Source: Clostridiales bacterium
GTDB lineage: Bacteria; Bacillota; Clostridia; Caldicoprobacterales; UBA3941
Direction of reading: 5' to 3'
NCBI GenBank assembly: GCA_012518075.1
Contig: JAAYTG010000067.1
Span: 1 to 36,792 of the forward strand
Length of the DNA: 36,792 bases
Part shown: positions 17,358-24,290 of the stretch, piece by piece
Position numbering within the stretch: the first letter of the stretch is position 1
How the letters are laid out: each line of letters starts with the position of its first letter
Notes under the pieces: model-generated
Told to the model about the DNA's origin: nothing
The model's database searches: none
The model's input: only the letters and a program-made list of their open reading frames with translations
Made by a program: the position numbers and the translations under genes

Positions 17358-18665
17358 ATGATAGAGACTATGCCTTTGGCAGCCCGTATGAGACCGGAAA
17401 CATTGGATGAGTTTATTGGACAGAAACATATTGTAGGCAGAGGGAAGCTACTCTATAGGGCCATAAAGGCTGATAGGCTTACCTCGGCTATATTCTACGG
17501 GCCACCGGGTACCGGCAAAACCACCCTTGCCAAAATAATAGCTGGAGAGACCCAGTACTCTTTCAAACAGCTAAATGCGGTATCAGCTGGAGTAAAGGAA
17601 ATAAGAAAAATAGCTGATGAGGCTCAAAACTATCTTCTTAATCCAAAAGGAAGGGTTATTTTATTCTTTGATGAAATTCATAGGTTAAATAAAGGTCAGC
17701 AGGATGCGCTCCTACCCTTCGTAGAAAATGGGACATTTATACTTGTAGGTGCCACCACCGAGAACCCCTATTTTGAGGTGAATAAGGCCCTATTATCCAG
17801 GTCCACTATCTTTAAATTCGAACCTTTAAGAGATGAAGATTTGAAGGCACTCATATACATCTGTATTAATGATAAGGAAAAGGGTTTGGGGAATCAAAAG
17901 ATTGAGATTAAATCTGAAGCCGTGGATCATATTATTCGCATGAGTGAAGGGGATGCTAGGGCAGTACTAAATGCTTTAGAATTAGCTGCCTTGACTACTC
18001 CTGCTAGTGAAGATGGGACAATAGTTATTAACCTTGATGTGGCTCAAGAATGTGTACAGCAAAAGGCTATAAGATACGATAAGGACGGTGATAATCATTA
18101 TGATGTCACAAGTGCCTTTATAAAGAGTATGAGAAACTATATGGAACCTGATGCTGTATTACACTGGCTAGCCCGCTTGATTGAAAGTGGAGAGAAACCA
18201 GAGTTTATTGCTAGAAGGATTATGATAGCTGCTGCTGAGGATGTAGGCCTAGCCAATCCAGCTGCTCTTCAACTTGCAGTGGCTGCATCTCAAGCCGTTG
18301 AGCGTGTAGGATGGCCGGAGAGCAGGATTATATTGGCCCAAGCAGCTTTAATGGTGGCTTGTTCACCAAAATCCAATGCTGTTTGTGTGGGAATTGATAA
18401 GGCCATAGAAGATGTACGAAATAAAAAGATAGGGGAGGTACCTATAAACCTAAGAGATACCCATTATCCCGGATCAGCTGAGCTAGGCCATGGAAGGGGA
18501 TATAAATACTCCCATGACTATCCCATGGCTAGGGCAGTGCAGCAGTATATGCCAGATGAACTCAGAGGTGTACGATATTATTTTCCAAAAAACTCCGGTA
18601 CAGAAGCTAGGATAAAGAAGGGATTAGAACAAATACTAGAGAAAAAAGATAGAAAAAATACTTAA
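17358..18665 (+). CDS. rarA: Replication-associated recombination ATPase RarA (MgsA)
   Basis: AAA+ ATPase that acts at stalled replication forks, related to clamp loaders. 435 residues with Walker A GPPGTGKTT (about 48-56), Walker B FFDEIHRL, sensor 1 GATTENP, and the RarA C-terminal region (GEKPEFIARRIMIAAAEDVGLANP) used for tetramerisation. An in-frame TAA at 17352 forces the start to be ATG 17358 or a later codon. The N-terminus PLAARMRPETLDEFIGQ is typical. Translation initiation is unusual because the strong SD is beyond a hairpin. Its neighbour downstream is the Fe-S operon, reached across a regulatory palindrome. Confidence 0.95.
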   Translation: MIETMPLAARMRPETLDEFIGQKHIVGRGKLLYRAIKADRLTSAIFYGPPGTGKTTLAKIIAGETQYSFKQLNAVSAGVKEIRKIADEAQNYLLNPKGRVILFFDEIHRLNKGQQDALLPFVENGTFILVGATTENPYFEVNKALLSRSTIFKFEPLRDEDLKALIYICINDKEKGLGNQKIEIKSEAVDHIIRMSEGDARAVLNALELAALTTPASEDGTIVINLDVAQECVQQKAIRYDKDGDNHYDVTSAFIKSMRNYMEPDAVLHWLARLIESGEKPEFIARRIMIAAAEDVGLANPAALQLAVAASQAVERVGWPESRIILAQAALMVACSPKSNAVCVGIDKAIEDVRNKKIGEVPINLRDTHYPGSAELGHGRGYKYSHDYPMARAVQQYMPDELRGVRYYFPKNSGTEARIKKGLEQILEKKDRKNT

Positions 18666-18679
18666 GGGGGAAGATGAAA

Positions 18680-18704
18680 AATGTCTAGTAATTTACTAGA
18701 CATT
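18680..18704 (+). promoter_or_regulatory. Perfect 25-base palindrome upstream of the rrf2 promoter
   Basis: Two 12-base arms (AATGTCTAGTAA and TTACTAGACATT) around a central T at 18692. It ends four bases before the -35 hexamer. The core GTCTAGTAAAT carried on the opposite strand of the right arm recurs exactly at 18753-18763, just downstream of the expected transcription start. No T tract follows, so it is more likely an operator than a rarA terminator, though a hairpin in rarA read-through RNA is possible. Confidence 0.6.
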
Positions 18705-18737
18705 AATGTTGACAAAATTGGTCGGGTATGGTATTAT
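18705..18737 (+). promoter_or_regulatory. Promoter of the Fe-S operon with overlapping IscR-type operator
   Basis: TTGACA (18709-18714), 17-base spacer, TATTAT (18732-18737): a near-consensus sigma-A promoter with transcription near 18744. Positions 18705-18729 match 21 of 25 positions of the E. coli IscR type 1 consensus as I remember it, including GAC at 18711-18713 and GTCGGGTAT at 18721-18729. The site covers the -35 and spacer, so binding would block RNA polymerase. The first gene encodes an Rrf2 regulator, so autoregulation is the natural reading. Confidence 0.7.
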
Positions 18738-18752
18738 CCCTTTGTCGATAAA

Positions 18753-18763
18753 GTCTAGTAAAT
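18753..18763 (+). repeat. Third copy of the palindrome half-site
   Basis: GTCTAGTAAAT is identical to the reverse complement of 18691-18701 (right arm of the palindrome) and 10 of 11 to 18683-18693. It lies about 10-20 bases after the predicted transcription start, flanking the promoter on the other side from the palindrome. Confidence 0.5.
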
Positions 18764-18788
18764 CAATCGGGATTGGGAGGTGTTAGTT

Positions 18789-19265
18789 ATGAAACTGTCT
18801 ACTAGAGGCAGATACGGCCTTAGAGCCATGTTTGACTTAGCCTTGAATCAGTCCCACGGGCCTATTCCTCTGAATGAAATAGCAAGGAGGCAGAATATTT
18901 CCGAAGCATACCTAGAGCAACTATTCGCTAGCATGAGAAAGGCCGGACTAGTAAAGAGTGTCCGAGGAGCCCATGGTGGTTATCTGTTAGGGGCATCTCC
19001 CGACAAAATTTATATTGGTCAGATTTTGAGGACTTTGGAAGGCAATATTGCACCGGCTGACTGTGTCAGCGAAGATGATGCAGCTGAATGTTCAGGTGCA
19101 GATGCATGTGTTACCAGGATTGTATGGGAGAGAATTAGAGATAGTATAAGCCAAGTAATAGACTCTATAACCTTACAAGATATGGTCCAGGAGCAAAAAC
19201 TCATAAACCATAGAAAATACAAGGTGGGTCTGGAATACAAGGATACAGTCCAATGCAATAGTTAA
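18789..19265 (+). CDS. Rrf2 family transcriptional regulator, IscR-like
   Basis: 158-residue winged-helix regulator. The N-terminus MKLSTRGRYGLRAMFDLA and the wing VRGAHGGYLL are diagnostic of Rrf2/IscR proteins. Three cysteines (DCVSEDDAAECSGADACV, about residues 90-107) sit in the loop that binds a 2Fe-2S cluster in IscR. Position as first gene before iscS-iscU makes an Fe-S-sensing, autoregulating repressor likely; a CymR-type role in cysteine metabolism is the main alternative, but CymR lacks this cysteine cluster. ATG 18789 has SD GGGAGGTG 6 bases upstream; an in-frame GTG at 18780 overlaps the SD. Confidence 0.93.
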   Translation: MKLSTRGRYGLRAMFDLALNQSHGPIPLNEIARRQNISEAYLEQLFASMRKAGLVKSVRGAHGGYLLGASPDKIYIGQILRTLEGNIAPADCVSEDDAAECSGADACVTRIVWERIRDSISQVIDSITLQDMVQEQKLINHRKYKVGLEYKDTVQCNS

Positions 19266-19281
19266 ACAAGGCAATTGTTTA
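19263..19281 (+). terminator. Weak hairpin between rrf2 and iscS
   Basis: TAAACAA (19263-19269, including the rrf2 stop), loop GGCAA, TTGTTTA (19275-19281), then GATTTTC. All but the loop-closing region is A-T, so it is more plausibly a mild attenuator or processing site than a full terminator. Confidence 0.3.
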
Positions 19282-19308
19282 GATTTTCGTGAAAGGAGTC
19301 TCTTTTAA

Positions 19309-20496
19309 ATGAAGAAGAGCGTCTATTTAGATCATGCGGCAACGACTAATACAAAAAAAGAAGTTTTAGATGAAATGCTGCCCTACTTTGTTGAAGAATA
19401 TGGGAATCCATCCAGCATACATAGTTACGGCAGACAGGCTAAAAAGGCTATTGATAAGGCAAGGGAGAAGGTAGCAAGGGCCTTAAATGCAAGGTTTGAG
19501 GAGATATTTTTTACCGGTGGAGGGACTGAAGCTGATAATTGGGCTATAAAGGGAGTTGCTTTAGCAAACCAAAACAAGGGTAAACATATAATCACCTCTG
19601 CCATAGAACATCATGCTGTATTATTCACTTGTGAGTATTTAGAAAAGAGGGGCTTTGAGGTTACTTATCTTCCAGTAGATTCCTATGGCTTAGTTGATCC
19701 CAAAGAAGTTGAGAAGGCCATAAGGCCAGATACCAGCTTAATCTCCATAATGTTTGCCAACAATGAGATTGGTACTATTCAGCCTATCAAGGAAATCGGG
19801 AAAATAGCCAAGGAAAAGGGTGTGTATTTTCATACCGATGCTGTCCAGGCCATAGGTCAGGTGGATATAGATGTCAATGATATGAATATAGATCTTTTGT
19901 CACTATCGGGTCACAAGATTTATGGGCCAAAAGGGATAGGGGCCTTATATGTACGAAAGGGTACACGGTTAACCCCACTACTGCATGGTGGGACTCAAGA
20001 GCGAAACCGACGTGCTGGTACTGAAAATATTCCTGGCATTATTGGCCTAGGAAAGGCTGTGGAGATTGCTTATGAAAATATGGAGAAGAATAATCAACAT
20101 CTATTGAGATTGAGAGACAGGCTCATAGAGGGCATTATGGAAAGGATTGAAGATGTTACCCTAAACGGTCATCCAACTTCCAGACTCCCTGGTAATGTCA
20201 ATATGAGTTTTAGATATATAGAAGGTGAATCTCTGCTACTTAGTTTGGATATGAAGGGTATCGCAGCTTCTAGTGGCTCTGCATGTACTTCTGGATCTCT
20301 GGATCCATCCCATGTATTGTTGGCCATTGGCCTATCTCATGAAACTGCCCATGGCTCCCTTAGGATGACCTTAGGGGATGACAATACAGACGAGGATATA
20401 GACTATGTCTTAGAGACATTGCCTCCAATTGTAAAAAGGTTGAGAGAAATGTCGCCCTTATTTGTTCAAGAAAAAGGAGGATATCAATATGTATAG
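19309..20496 (+). CDS. iscS: Cysteine desulfurase IscS/NifS
   Basis: PLP enzyme that takes sulfur from L-cysteine as a persulfide for Fe-S assembly and tRNA thiolation. 395 residues. YLDHAATT opens the protein, PLP-binding Lys203 lies in SGHKIYGPKG, and catalytic Cys326 lies in SSGSACTSGSLDPSHVL, the long-loop class I type. SD AAAGGAG precedes ATG 19309. It overlaps iscU by 8 bases. With iscU and mnmA downstream it can feed sulfur to both the scaffold and the tRNA thiouridylase. Confidence 0.97.
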   Translation: MKKSVYLDHAATTNTKKEVLDEMLPYFVEEYGNPSSIHSYGRQAKKAIDKAREKVARALNARFEEIFFTGGGTEADNWAIKGVALANQNKGKHIITSAIEHHAVLFTCEYLEKRGFEVTYLPVDSYGLVDPKEVEKAIRPDTSLISIMFANNEIGTIQPIKEIGKIAKEKGVYFHTDAVQAIGQVDIDVNDMNIDLLSLSGHKIYGPKGIGALYVRKGTRLTPLLHGGTQERNRRAGTENIPGIIGLGKAVEIAYENMEKNNQHLLRLRDRLIEGIMERIEDVTLNGHPTSRLPGNVNMSFRYIEGESLLLSLDMKGIAASSGSACTSGSLDPSHVLLAIGLSHETAHGSLRMTLGDDNTDEDIDYVLETLPPIVKRLREMSPLFVQEKGGYQYV

Positions 20497-20872
20497 CGAT
20501 AAAGTTATGGATCATTTCATGAATCCCCGCAATGTTGGAGAGATGGAAAGCCCTGATGGGGTTGGTGAGGTAGGCAACGCAAAATGCGGTGATATCATGA
20601 GGGTGTCAATAAAAGTAGAAAATGGTATTATAGTTGATGTAAAATTTAAAACCTTTGGGTGCGGTGCAGCTATTGCCACTAGCAGTATGGCTACCGAATT
20701 GGTCAAAGGCAAGACTATAGATGAGGCACTTAAAATAACCAATCAGGCTGTAACTCAGGCTCTTGGTGGACTGCCACCATTAAAGATGCATTGTTCTGTA
20801 TTGGCAGAAGAAGCCATACAAAAGGCTATCCAGGACTATAAGGATAAACAAAAGACCAAGGTGGGTGCATGA
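20489..20872 (+). CDS. iscU: Fe-S cluster assembly scaffold IscU/NifU-N
   Basis: 127-residue scaffold on which clusters are built. The ligands are all present: Cys33 and Asp35 (KCGD), Cys58 (FGCGAAIATSS) and Cys102 (MHCSVLA), with a GLPPLK element before the last cysteine as in chaperone-recognised IscU. ATG 20489 is 8 bases after GGAGG; an in-frame TTG at 20462 would add nine residues without an SD. It overlaps iscS at its 5' end and mnmA (ATGA) at its 3' end. No hscA, hscB or fdx is adjacent, as is usual in Clostridia. Confidence 0.96.
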   Translation: MYSDKVMDHFMNPRNVGEMESPDGVGEVGNAKCGDIMRVSIKVENGIIVDVKFKTFGCGAAIATSSMATELVKGKTIDEALKITNQAVTQALGGLPPLKMHCSVLAEEAIQKAIQDYKDKQKTKVGA

Positions 20873-21963
20873 ATAAGAAAAGAGTCTTGCTAGGCATGAG
20901 CGGTGGAGTGGATAGCTCTGTTGCTGCCTATGTATTGAAGGAAGAGGGATACGAGGTAATAGGAGTAACCATGCAGATTTGGCCTGATCTTCCTGGCCAG
21001 GTTCAAGAAAGGGAAGGTGGATGCTGCTCCCTTTCAGCGGTGGATGATGCTCGCAGAGTAGCGAACCAGCTTGGTATTCCCTTTTATGTAATAAACTTTA
21101 AGGAAGTATTTGAAGAGAAGGTTATAGATTACTTCGTAGACGAATATGTTAGGGGCAGAACCCCTAACCCTTGTATAGCCTGCAATCGCTATATTAAGTT
21201 TGATCATTTTCTAAAGAAGGCTTTGGAACTGGATGCCTTTTATATTGCCACCGGACACTATGCGGCTGCTTCTTATGACAGTCAAAGACAGCGTTACCTA
21301 TTAAAAAAATCTAGTGCAGTAGGCAAAGATCAAACCTATGCCCTATATTCCATGACTCAACACCAGCTTGAGCATACCTTGTTTCCTCTGGGCAGTTATA
21401 CCAAGGAGCAGGTAAGGGATATAGCTAAGAAAATAGGGCTTACTGTAGCTAACAAACCGGACAGTCAAGAGATATGCTTTGTAGATGACGATGACTATGG
21501 AAGGTTTATAGAGGAACGCCTAAATAAGGAGATAAAACCTGGTAACTTTGTGGACACCCAAGGCAATGTGTTGGGTCGCCACAAGGGAATAATCCATTAT
21601 ACCATTGGCCAGCGAAAGGGGTTGGGCATAGCCTTAGGAAAACCCATGTATGTTGTAGCCATAGATCCAGAAAAGGATCTGGTAGTTTTAGGGGACCATG
21701 ATCAGGTCTTTTCAAAGGAAATGATAGTAGATGAGATCAACTTTATTTCTGTTCCCTCCCTAAGGGAACCTACTAGGGTAAGGGTCAAGATCAGGTATAC
21801 TGCGCCTGAAGTTCCAGCCACCCTATACCCAATTAAAGGAAACAAAATCAGGGTTTCCTTTGACAAACCAGAAAGAGCTATCACCCCTGGACAAGCTGCT
21901 GTTTTCTACCAAGATGAATATGTCCTAGGTGGTGGAACAATTGAGACTAGTTTAAACTATTAG
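20869..21963 (+). CDS. mnmA: tRNA-specific 2-thiouridylase MnmA
   Basis: ATP-pyrophosphatase that 2-thiolates U34 of tRNA-Lys, -Glu and -Gln. 364 residues. P-loop GMSGGVDSS (about 9-17), catalytic Cys102 in NPCIACN, ATGHYA, and the second catalytic Cys203 in SQEICFV; both cysteines needed for persulfide transfer are present. The C-terminal half has the usual beta-barrel region. It begins in a four-base overlap with iscU, with AAGGTGG as SD. Cotranscription with iscS supplies its sulfur donor. Confidence 0.97.
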   Translation: MNKKRVLLGMSGGVDSSVAAYVLKEEGYEVIGVTMQIWPDLPGQVQEREGGCCSLSAVDDARRVANQLGIPFYVINFKEVFEEKVIDYFVDEYVRGRTPNPCIACNRYIKFDHFLKKALELDAFYIATGHYAAASYDSQRQRYLLKKSSAVGKDQTYALYSMTQHQLEHTLFPLGSYTKEQVRDIAKKIGLTVANKPDSQEICFVDDDDYGRFIEERLNKEIKPGNFVDTQGNVLGRHKGIIHYTIGQRKGLGIALGKPMYVVAIDPEKDLVVLGDHDQVFSKEMIVDEINFISVPSLREPTRVRVKIRYTAPEVPATLYPIKGNKIRVSFDKPERAITPGQAAVFYQDEYVLGGGTIETSLNY

Positions 21964-21972
21964 TTAACGCTT

Positions 21973-22195
21973 TCATAAAATGGCCGGCTTATAGGAAGTC
22001 AAATTTCCTGTAAGCCGGCTATTTTTATTTAAAGGTAATAGCTTGCGTAAGATATTGAAGGTATTATACAAGACTTCTTTTTCTTTAGCATTTATGTCTA
22101 TAGCAATATAATGCTCATTGATTAAATGAACACCTAACAGGCATGAGCCATATAAACTCGAGCCATGACTTATCTAAATACTTAGCCTTATCCAT
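21973..22195 (-). pseudogene. Possible decayed small gene, minus strand
   Basis: The minus strand carries ATG at 22195-22193 followed by a coding-like run (MDKAKYLDKSWLE). The reading continues in another frame from about 22170 as a 66-codon open stretch without a start, including LINEHYIAIDINAKEKEV and NTFNILRKLLPLN. Composition looks like protein (charged and hydrophobic residues alternate), and a bidirectional hairpin lies at its 3' end. No SD precedes the ATG and one frameshift is needed to join the parts. I do not recognise the family. It may be chance. Confidence 0.3.
21981..22027 (+). terminator. Strong, probably bidirectional terminator after mnmA
   Basis: A long stem pairs 21982-21997 (GGCCGGCTTATAGGAA) with 22005-22020 (TTCCTGTAAGCCGGCT), with two G-U pairs and a 7-base loop, followed by ATTTTTATTT. 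On the opposite strand the same hairpin is followed by CATTTTATG, so it could also end a converging minus-strand transcript. Confidence 0.9.
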
Positions 22196-22265
22196 CCATA
22201 GTTTAATAAAAAATTAGTTGATATACATAATATTTTATAATGATTTTTTGATTTTAGGAGAAACT

Positions 22266-22292
22266 AAGGTCATATTGCTTTTATATGATCTT
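22266..22292 (+). promoter_or_regulatory. 10-bp hairpin in the leader of the PRC-barrel gene
   Basis: AAGGTCATAT (22266-22275), 7-base loop, ATATGATCTT (22283-22292), one G-U pair. It ends 5 bases before the GGGGG SD of the next gene and has only TTT after it, so it may modulate access to that SD or end read-through weakly. Confidence 0.4.
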
Positions 22293-22311
22293 TAGATGGG
22301 GGAATAAATAA

Positions 22312-22842
22312 TTGGGTAGGATTATAAATAGAGATGGGATTTTGGGACTTCCTGTTATTTGCCGAGAAAATGGTAATAGGCTGGGTATAGTGGAGGATAT
22401 ACAATATGATCTGGGAGATAGTAAGGTAGAAGGCTTAATAGTTGCAGCCAGTGGTTTTAGTTCCAGGTTTTTGTTGGTAGACTTTAATAAAATTCAGGCA
22501 TTCGGTCATGCTGCCATAATTGTAGGGAAAGATTCTACTAGAGAAATAAACAAAAAGACAGAAGACAGCATTATTGGTAGAACCATTATTAGGGGTGATG
22601 GCCAAGAATTAGGTCGAATAAGCGATATTATATTTAATTTGGAGAATGGACAGATAGAGGGCTATGAAATATCCAAAGGAGTGATTGATGATCTAATATC
22701 TGGTCGTAATATATTATCAGGGAATTTCAGGCCTCATATAGGTGGAGATGTGATAGTAGTGCCTTCAGAGCAAAAGATTGATCTAAAATCAAATAATCGC
22801 GGGATTTTAAATATACTGTCAGATTCTAATAGGTATTTTTAG
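22312..22842 (+). CDS. Protein with two PRC-barrel domains
   Basis: 176-residue soluble protein made of two PRC-barrel-like units. The first has LPVICRENGNRLGIVEDIQYD (about 9-29) leading to KVEGLIV; the second has IIGRTIIRGDGQELGRISDIIFN (about 85-107) leading to QIEGYEIS. PRC barrels occur in RNA-processing, photosynthetic and sporulation-associated proteins; Firmicute proteins of this two-unit kind (YlmC/YrrD-like) have poorly known roles. It starts at TTG 22312 with GGGGGA 9 bases upstream; no ATG is available in frame nearby. A small YtxH-like gene follows after 21 bases. Confidence 0.8.
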   Translation: MGRIINRDGILGLPVICRENGNRLGIVEDIQYDLGDSKVEGLIVAASGFSSRFLLVDFNKIQAFGHAAIIVGKDSTREINKKTEDSIIGRTIIRGDGQELGRISDIIFNLENGQIEGYEISKGVIDDLISGRNILSGNFRPHIGGDVIVVPSEQKIDLKSNNRGILNILSDSNRYF

Positions 22843-22863
22843 TAAAAACATAAGGAGTGAATC

Positions 22864-23037
22864 ATGATGAAAAACAAATATTTAAACGGTTTTATTGTAG
22901 GTGGCTTAATAGGTGCAGCAACTGCCATGATGGTATCATCAAGGTCAGATCATAAGTTTAGCAAGAAGATGATGGATGGCGGTAAAAACATTGCTGATGC
23001 CGCAACTAGGCTAATACCGGGAATCAAATCAAGATAA
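22864..23037 (+). CDS. 57-residue YtxH-like small membrane protein
   Basis: Starts ATG-ATG after AAGGAGTGA, then KNKYLNGFIVGGLIGAAT, a single Gly/Ala-rich hydrophobic segment (about residues 8-25) as in YtxH family proteins. A basic hydrophilic tail with KKMMDGGKNIADAAT follows, suggesting an amphipathic helix. YtxH-like proteins are stress- or sporulation-linked in Bacillus, function unknown. The SD, clean stop and following terminator make it a real gene despite its length. It is probably cotranscribed with the PRC-barrel gene. Confidence 0.8.
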   Translation: MMKNKYLNGFIVGGLIGAATAMMVSSRSDHKFSKKMMDGGKNIADAATRLIPGIKSR

Positions 23038-23049
23038 AGACAGGTTAAG

Positions 23050-23087
23050 GGAGGCTAGATCAAATTTGCTCTAGTCTCCTATTCTTT
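23050..23087 (+). terminator. Intrinsic terminator after the YtxH-like gene
   Basis: GGAGGCTAGA (23050-23059), 10-base loop, TCTAGTCTCC (23070-23079) with one G-U pair, then TATTCTTTCT. The tail is pyrimidine-rich with interruptions. Confidence 0.7.
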
Positions 23088-23116
23088 CTATTTGAGAGGG
23101 GGAAGACCTTAACTTC

Positions 23117-24169
23117 ATGAAAACAAAGCTGGATAGGAGAATGGTAATCCTTTTATTGGGCATTATTATATTAACCCTAATCCTATGGGGAATCCTTGTC
23201 CAATGGCAAAGGGTGATAAACATAGTTCAGTATATATTTTTTTCTATGGTTATTGCCTATATACTTACGCCTATAAGTAGATGGCTAGAACGGTTTGTAT
23301 CCAGGCCCAAGGCGGTAATTATCCTCTTTATATCCATTTCAATCATTTCTGCAACTTTATTAGTCTTATTTATTCCCTTAATAATAAGGCAGGCTGCAGC
23401 TTTAATAAACAGGTTACCAGCTTTTGTTCGGCAAATACAAGACTTAATTCTAAAGCTACAAAGGGAAATGGAGAGAATAGGTATTCCCTATAGTGTTCAA
23501 ATTACCTTGACAGAATATTTTGATCAGCTAGATCAATGGTTTGCATCTTACCTTAAAGGAAGGATGGACGGGGCAGTAGATGGAATAGGGAGATTTACGG
23601 CTATCTTTACTATACCTGTCCTAAGCTTTTACTTTTTAAAGGATAGGGAATACTTTAGAGGGGTAATTCTAGAATTAATACCTAGCAAAGTCCGGAAGCC
23701 AGTTCTACAGACGGCTACGGAAATCAGCAAGATCCTAGATAGATTTATACGGGGTCAAATGTTAATAGCATTAATAGTGGGTGTTTTGGCTTTCATAGGA
23801 TACCTGATAATTAGATTGCCCTATGCAGCTATAATGGGCCTATTTGCAGGCATATTCGAAATCGTACCCTATTTGGGACCGGTTCTGGGCGCTATTCCCG
23901 CTACCATGATAGCCGTCTTGCATTCTCCATCTAAACTGGTGGCTACCATAGTGGTAGTGATAGTAGTACAACAGCTAGAGAGCAATATATTTACCCCTAA
24001 GATTATGGGTAGTCATGTAGGCTTGCATCCGGTATATATTATAATAGCCCTCTGGGTAGCCGGGACATTTCTTGGCATTATAGGTATGTTTTTTGCCGTA
24101 CCCGCTGTGTTAATATTAAGGGTTATTATAAAAAATATTTATTTTAGCATAGTATCCAATAGTTACTGA
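23117..24169 (+). CDS. AI-2E family (PerM/YtvI-like) membrane transporter
   Basis: 350-residue polytopic membrane protein. Two N-terminal spans (about 8-28 and 33-52), then one near 63-85, a long extracytoplasmic stretch with amphipathic helices (about 90-155), then several C-terminal spans. The family signature region IVPYLGPVLGAIPATMIAV is followed by QQLESNIFTPKIMGSHVGLHP. Members export autoinducer-2, ions or unknown solutes; the substrate cannot be inferred. SD GAGGGGGAAG is about 11 bases before ATG 23117. The gene precedes alaS in many Clostridia, which suggests conserved linkage but not function. Confidence 0.92.
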   Translation: MKTKLDRRMVILLLGIIILTLILWGILVQWQRVINIVQYIFFSMVIAYILTPISRWLERFVSRPKAVIILFISISIISATLLVLFIPLIIRQAAALINRLPAFVRQIQDLILKLQREMERIGIPYSVQITLTEYFDQLDQWFASYLKGRMDGAVDGIGRFTAIFTIPVLSFYFLKDREYFRGVILELIPSKVRKPVLQTATEISKILDRFIRGQMLIALIVGVLAFIGYLIIRLPYAAIMGLFAGIFEIVPYLGPVLGAIPATMIAVLHSPSKLVATIVVVIVVQQLESNIFTPKIMGSHVGLHPVYIIIALWVAGTFLGIIGMFFAVPAVLILRVIIKNIYFSIVSNSY

Positions 24170-24197
24170 TTACGCTTTATGACACTTTAAGGGCTAG

Positions 24198-24226
24198 ATG
24201 GTATTTCTATTTTATCATACCATTTT
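24198..24226 (+). terminator. Probable terminator of the AI-2E family gene
   Basis: ATGGTAT (24198-24204), 12-base loop, ATACCAT (24217-24223) followed by TTTC. Short T tract; 12 bases before the alaS promoter. Confidence 0.5.
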
Positions 24227-24237
24227 CAAGCAATTCA

Positions 24238-24266
24238 TTGACAAAATTCTAATGCTTCTATATAAT
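24238..24266 (+). promoter_or_regulatory. Consensus promoter of the alaS T-box transcript
   Basis: TTGACA (24238-24243), 17-base spacer, TATAAT (24261-24266): perfect in both hexamers and spacing. Transcription is expected near 24273, just before the T-box Stem I. A perfect promoter is usual where control is by downstream attenuation. Confidence 0.92.
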
Positions 24267-24290
24267 AGACACTAGTATATTGCAAATGCA

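Larger units (their letters stand above)
21964..22311 (+). other. 348-base gap between mnmA and the PRC-barrel gene
   Basis: Contains the mnmA terminator, the possible minus-strand gene remnant (to about 22195), a -10-like TATAAT at 22236-22241 with no convincing -35, and a hairpin at 22266-22292 before the next gene. Nothing else is recognisable. Confidence 0.5.

Noticed and set aside
18681-18758. 25-codon ORF (starts MSSNLLDINV) with a GGGGG stretch upstream
   Set aside because: It runs straight through the palindrome, the -35 and the -10 of the rrf2 promoter, and the regulatory reading explains the sequence better.
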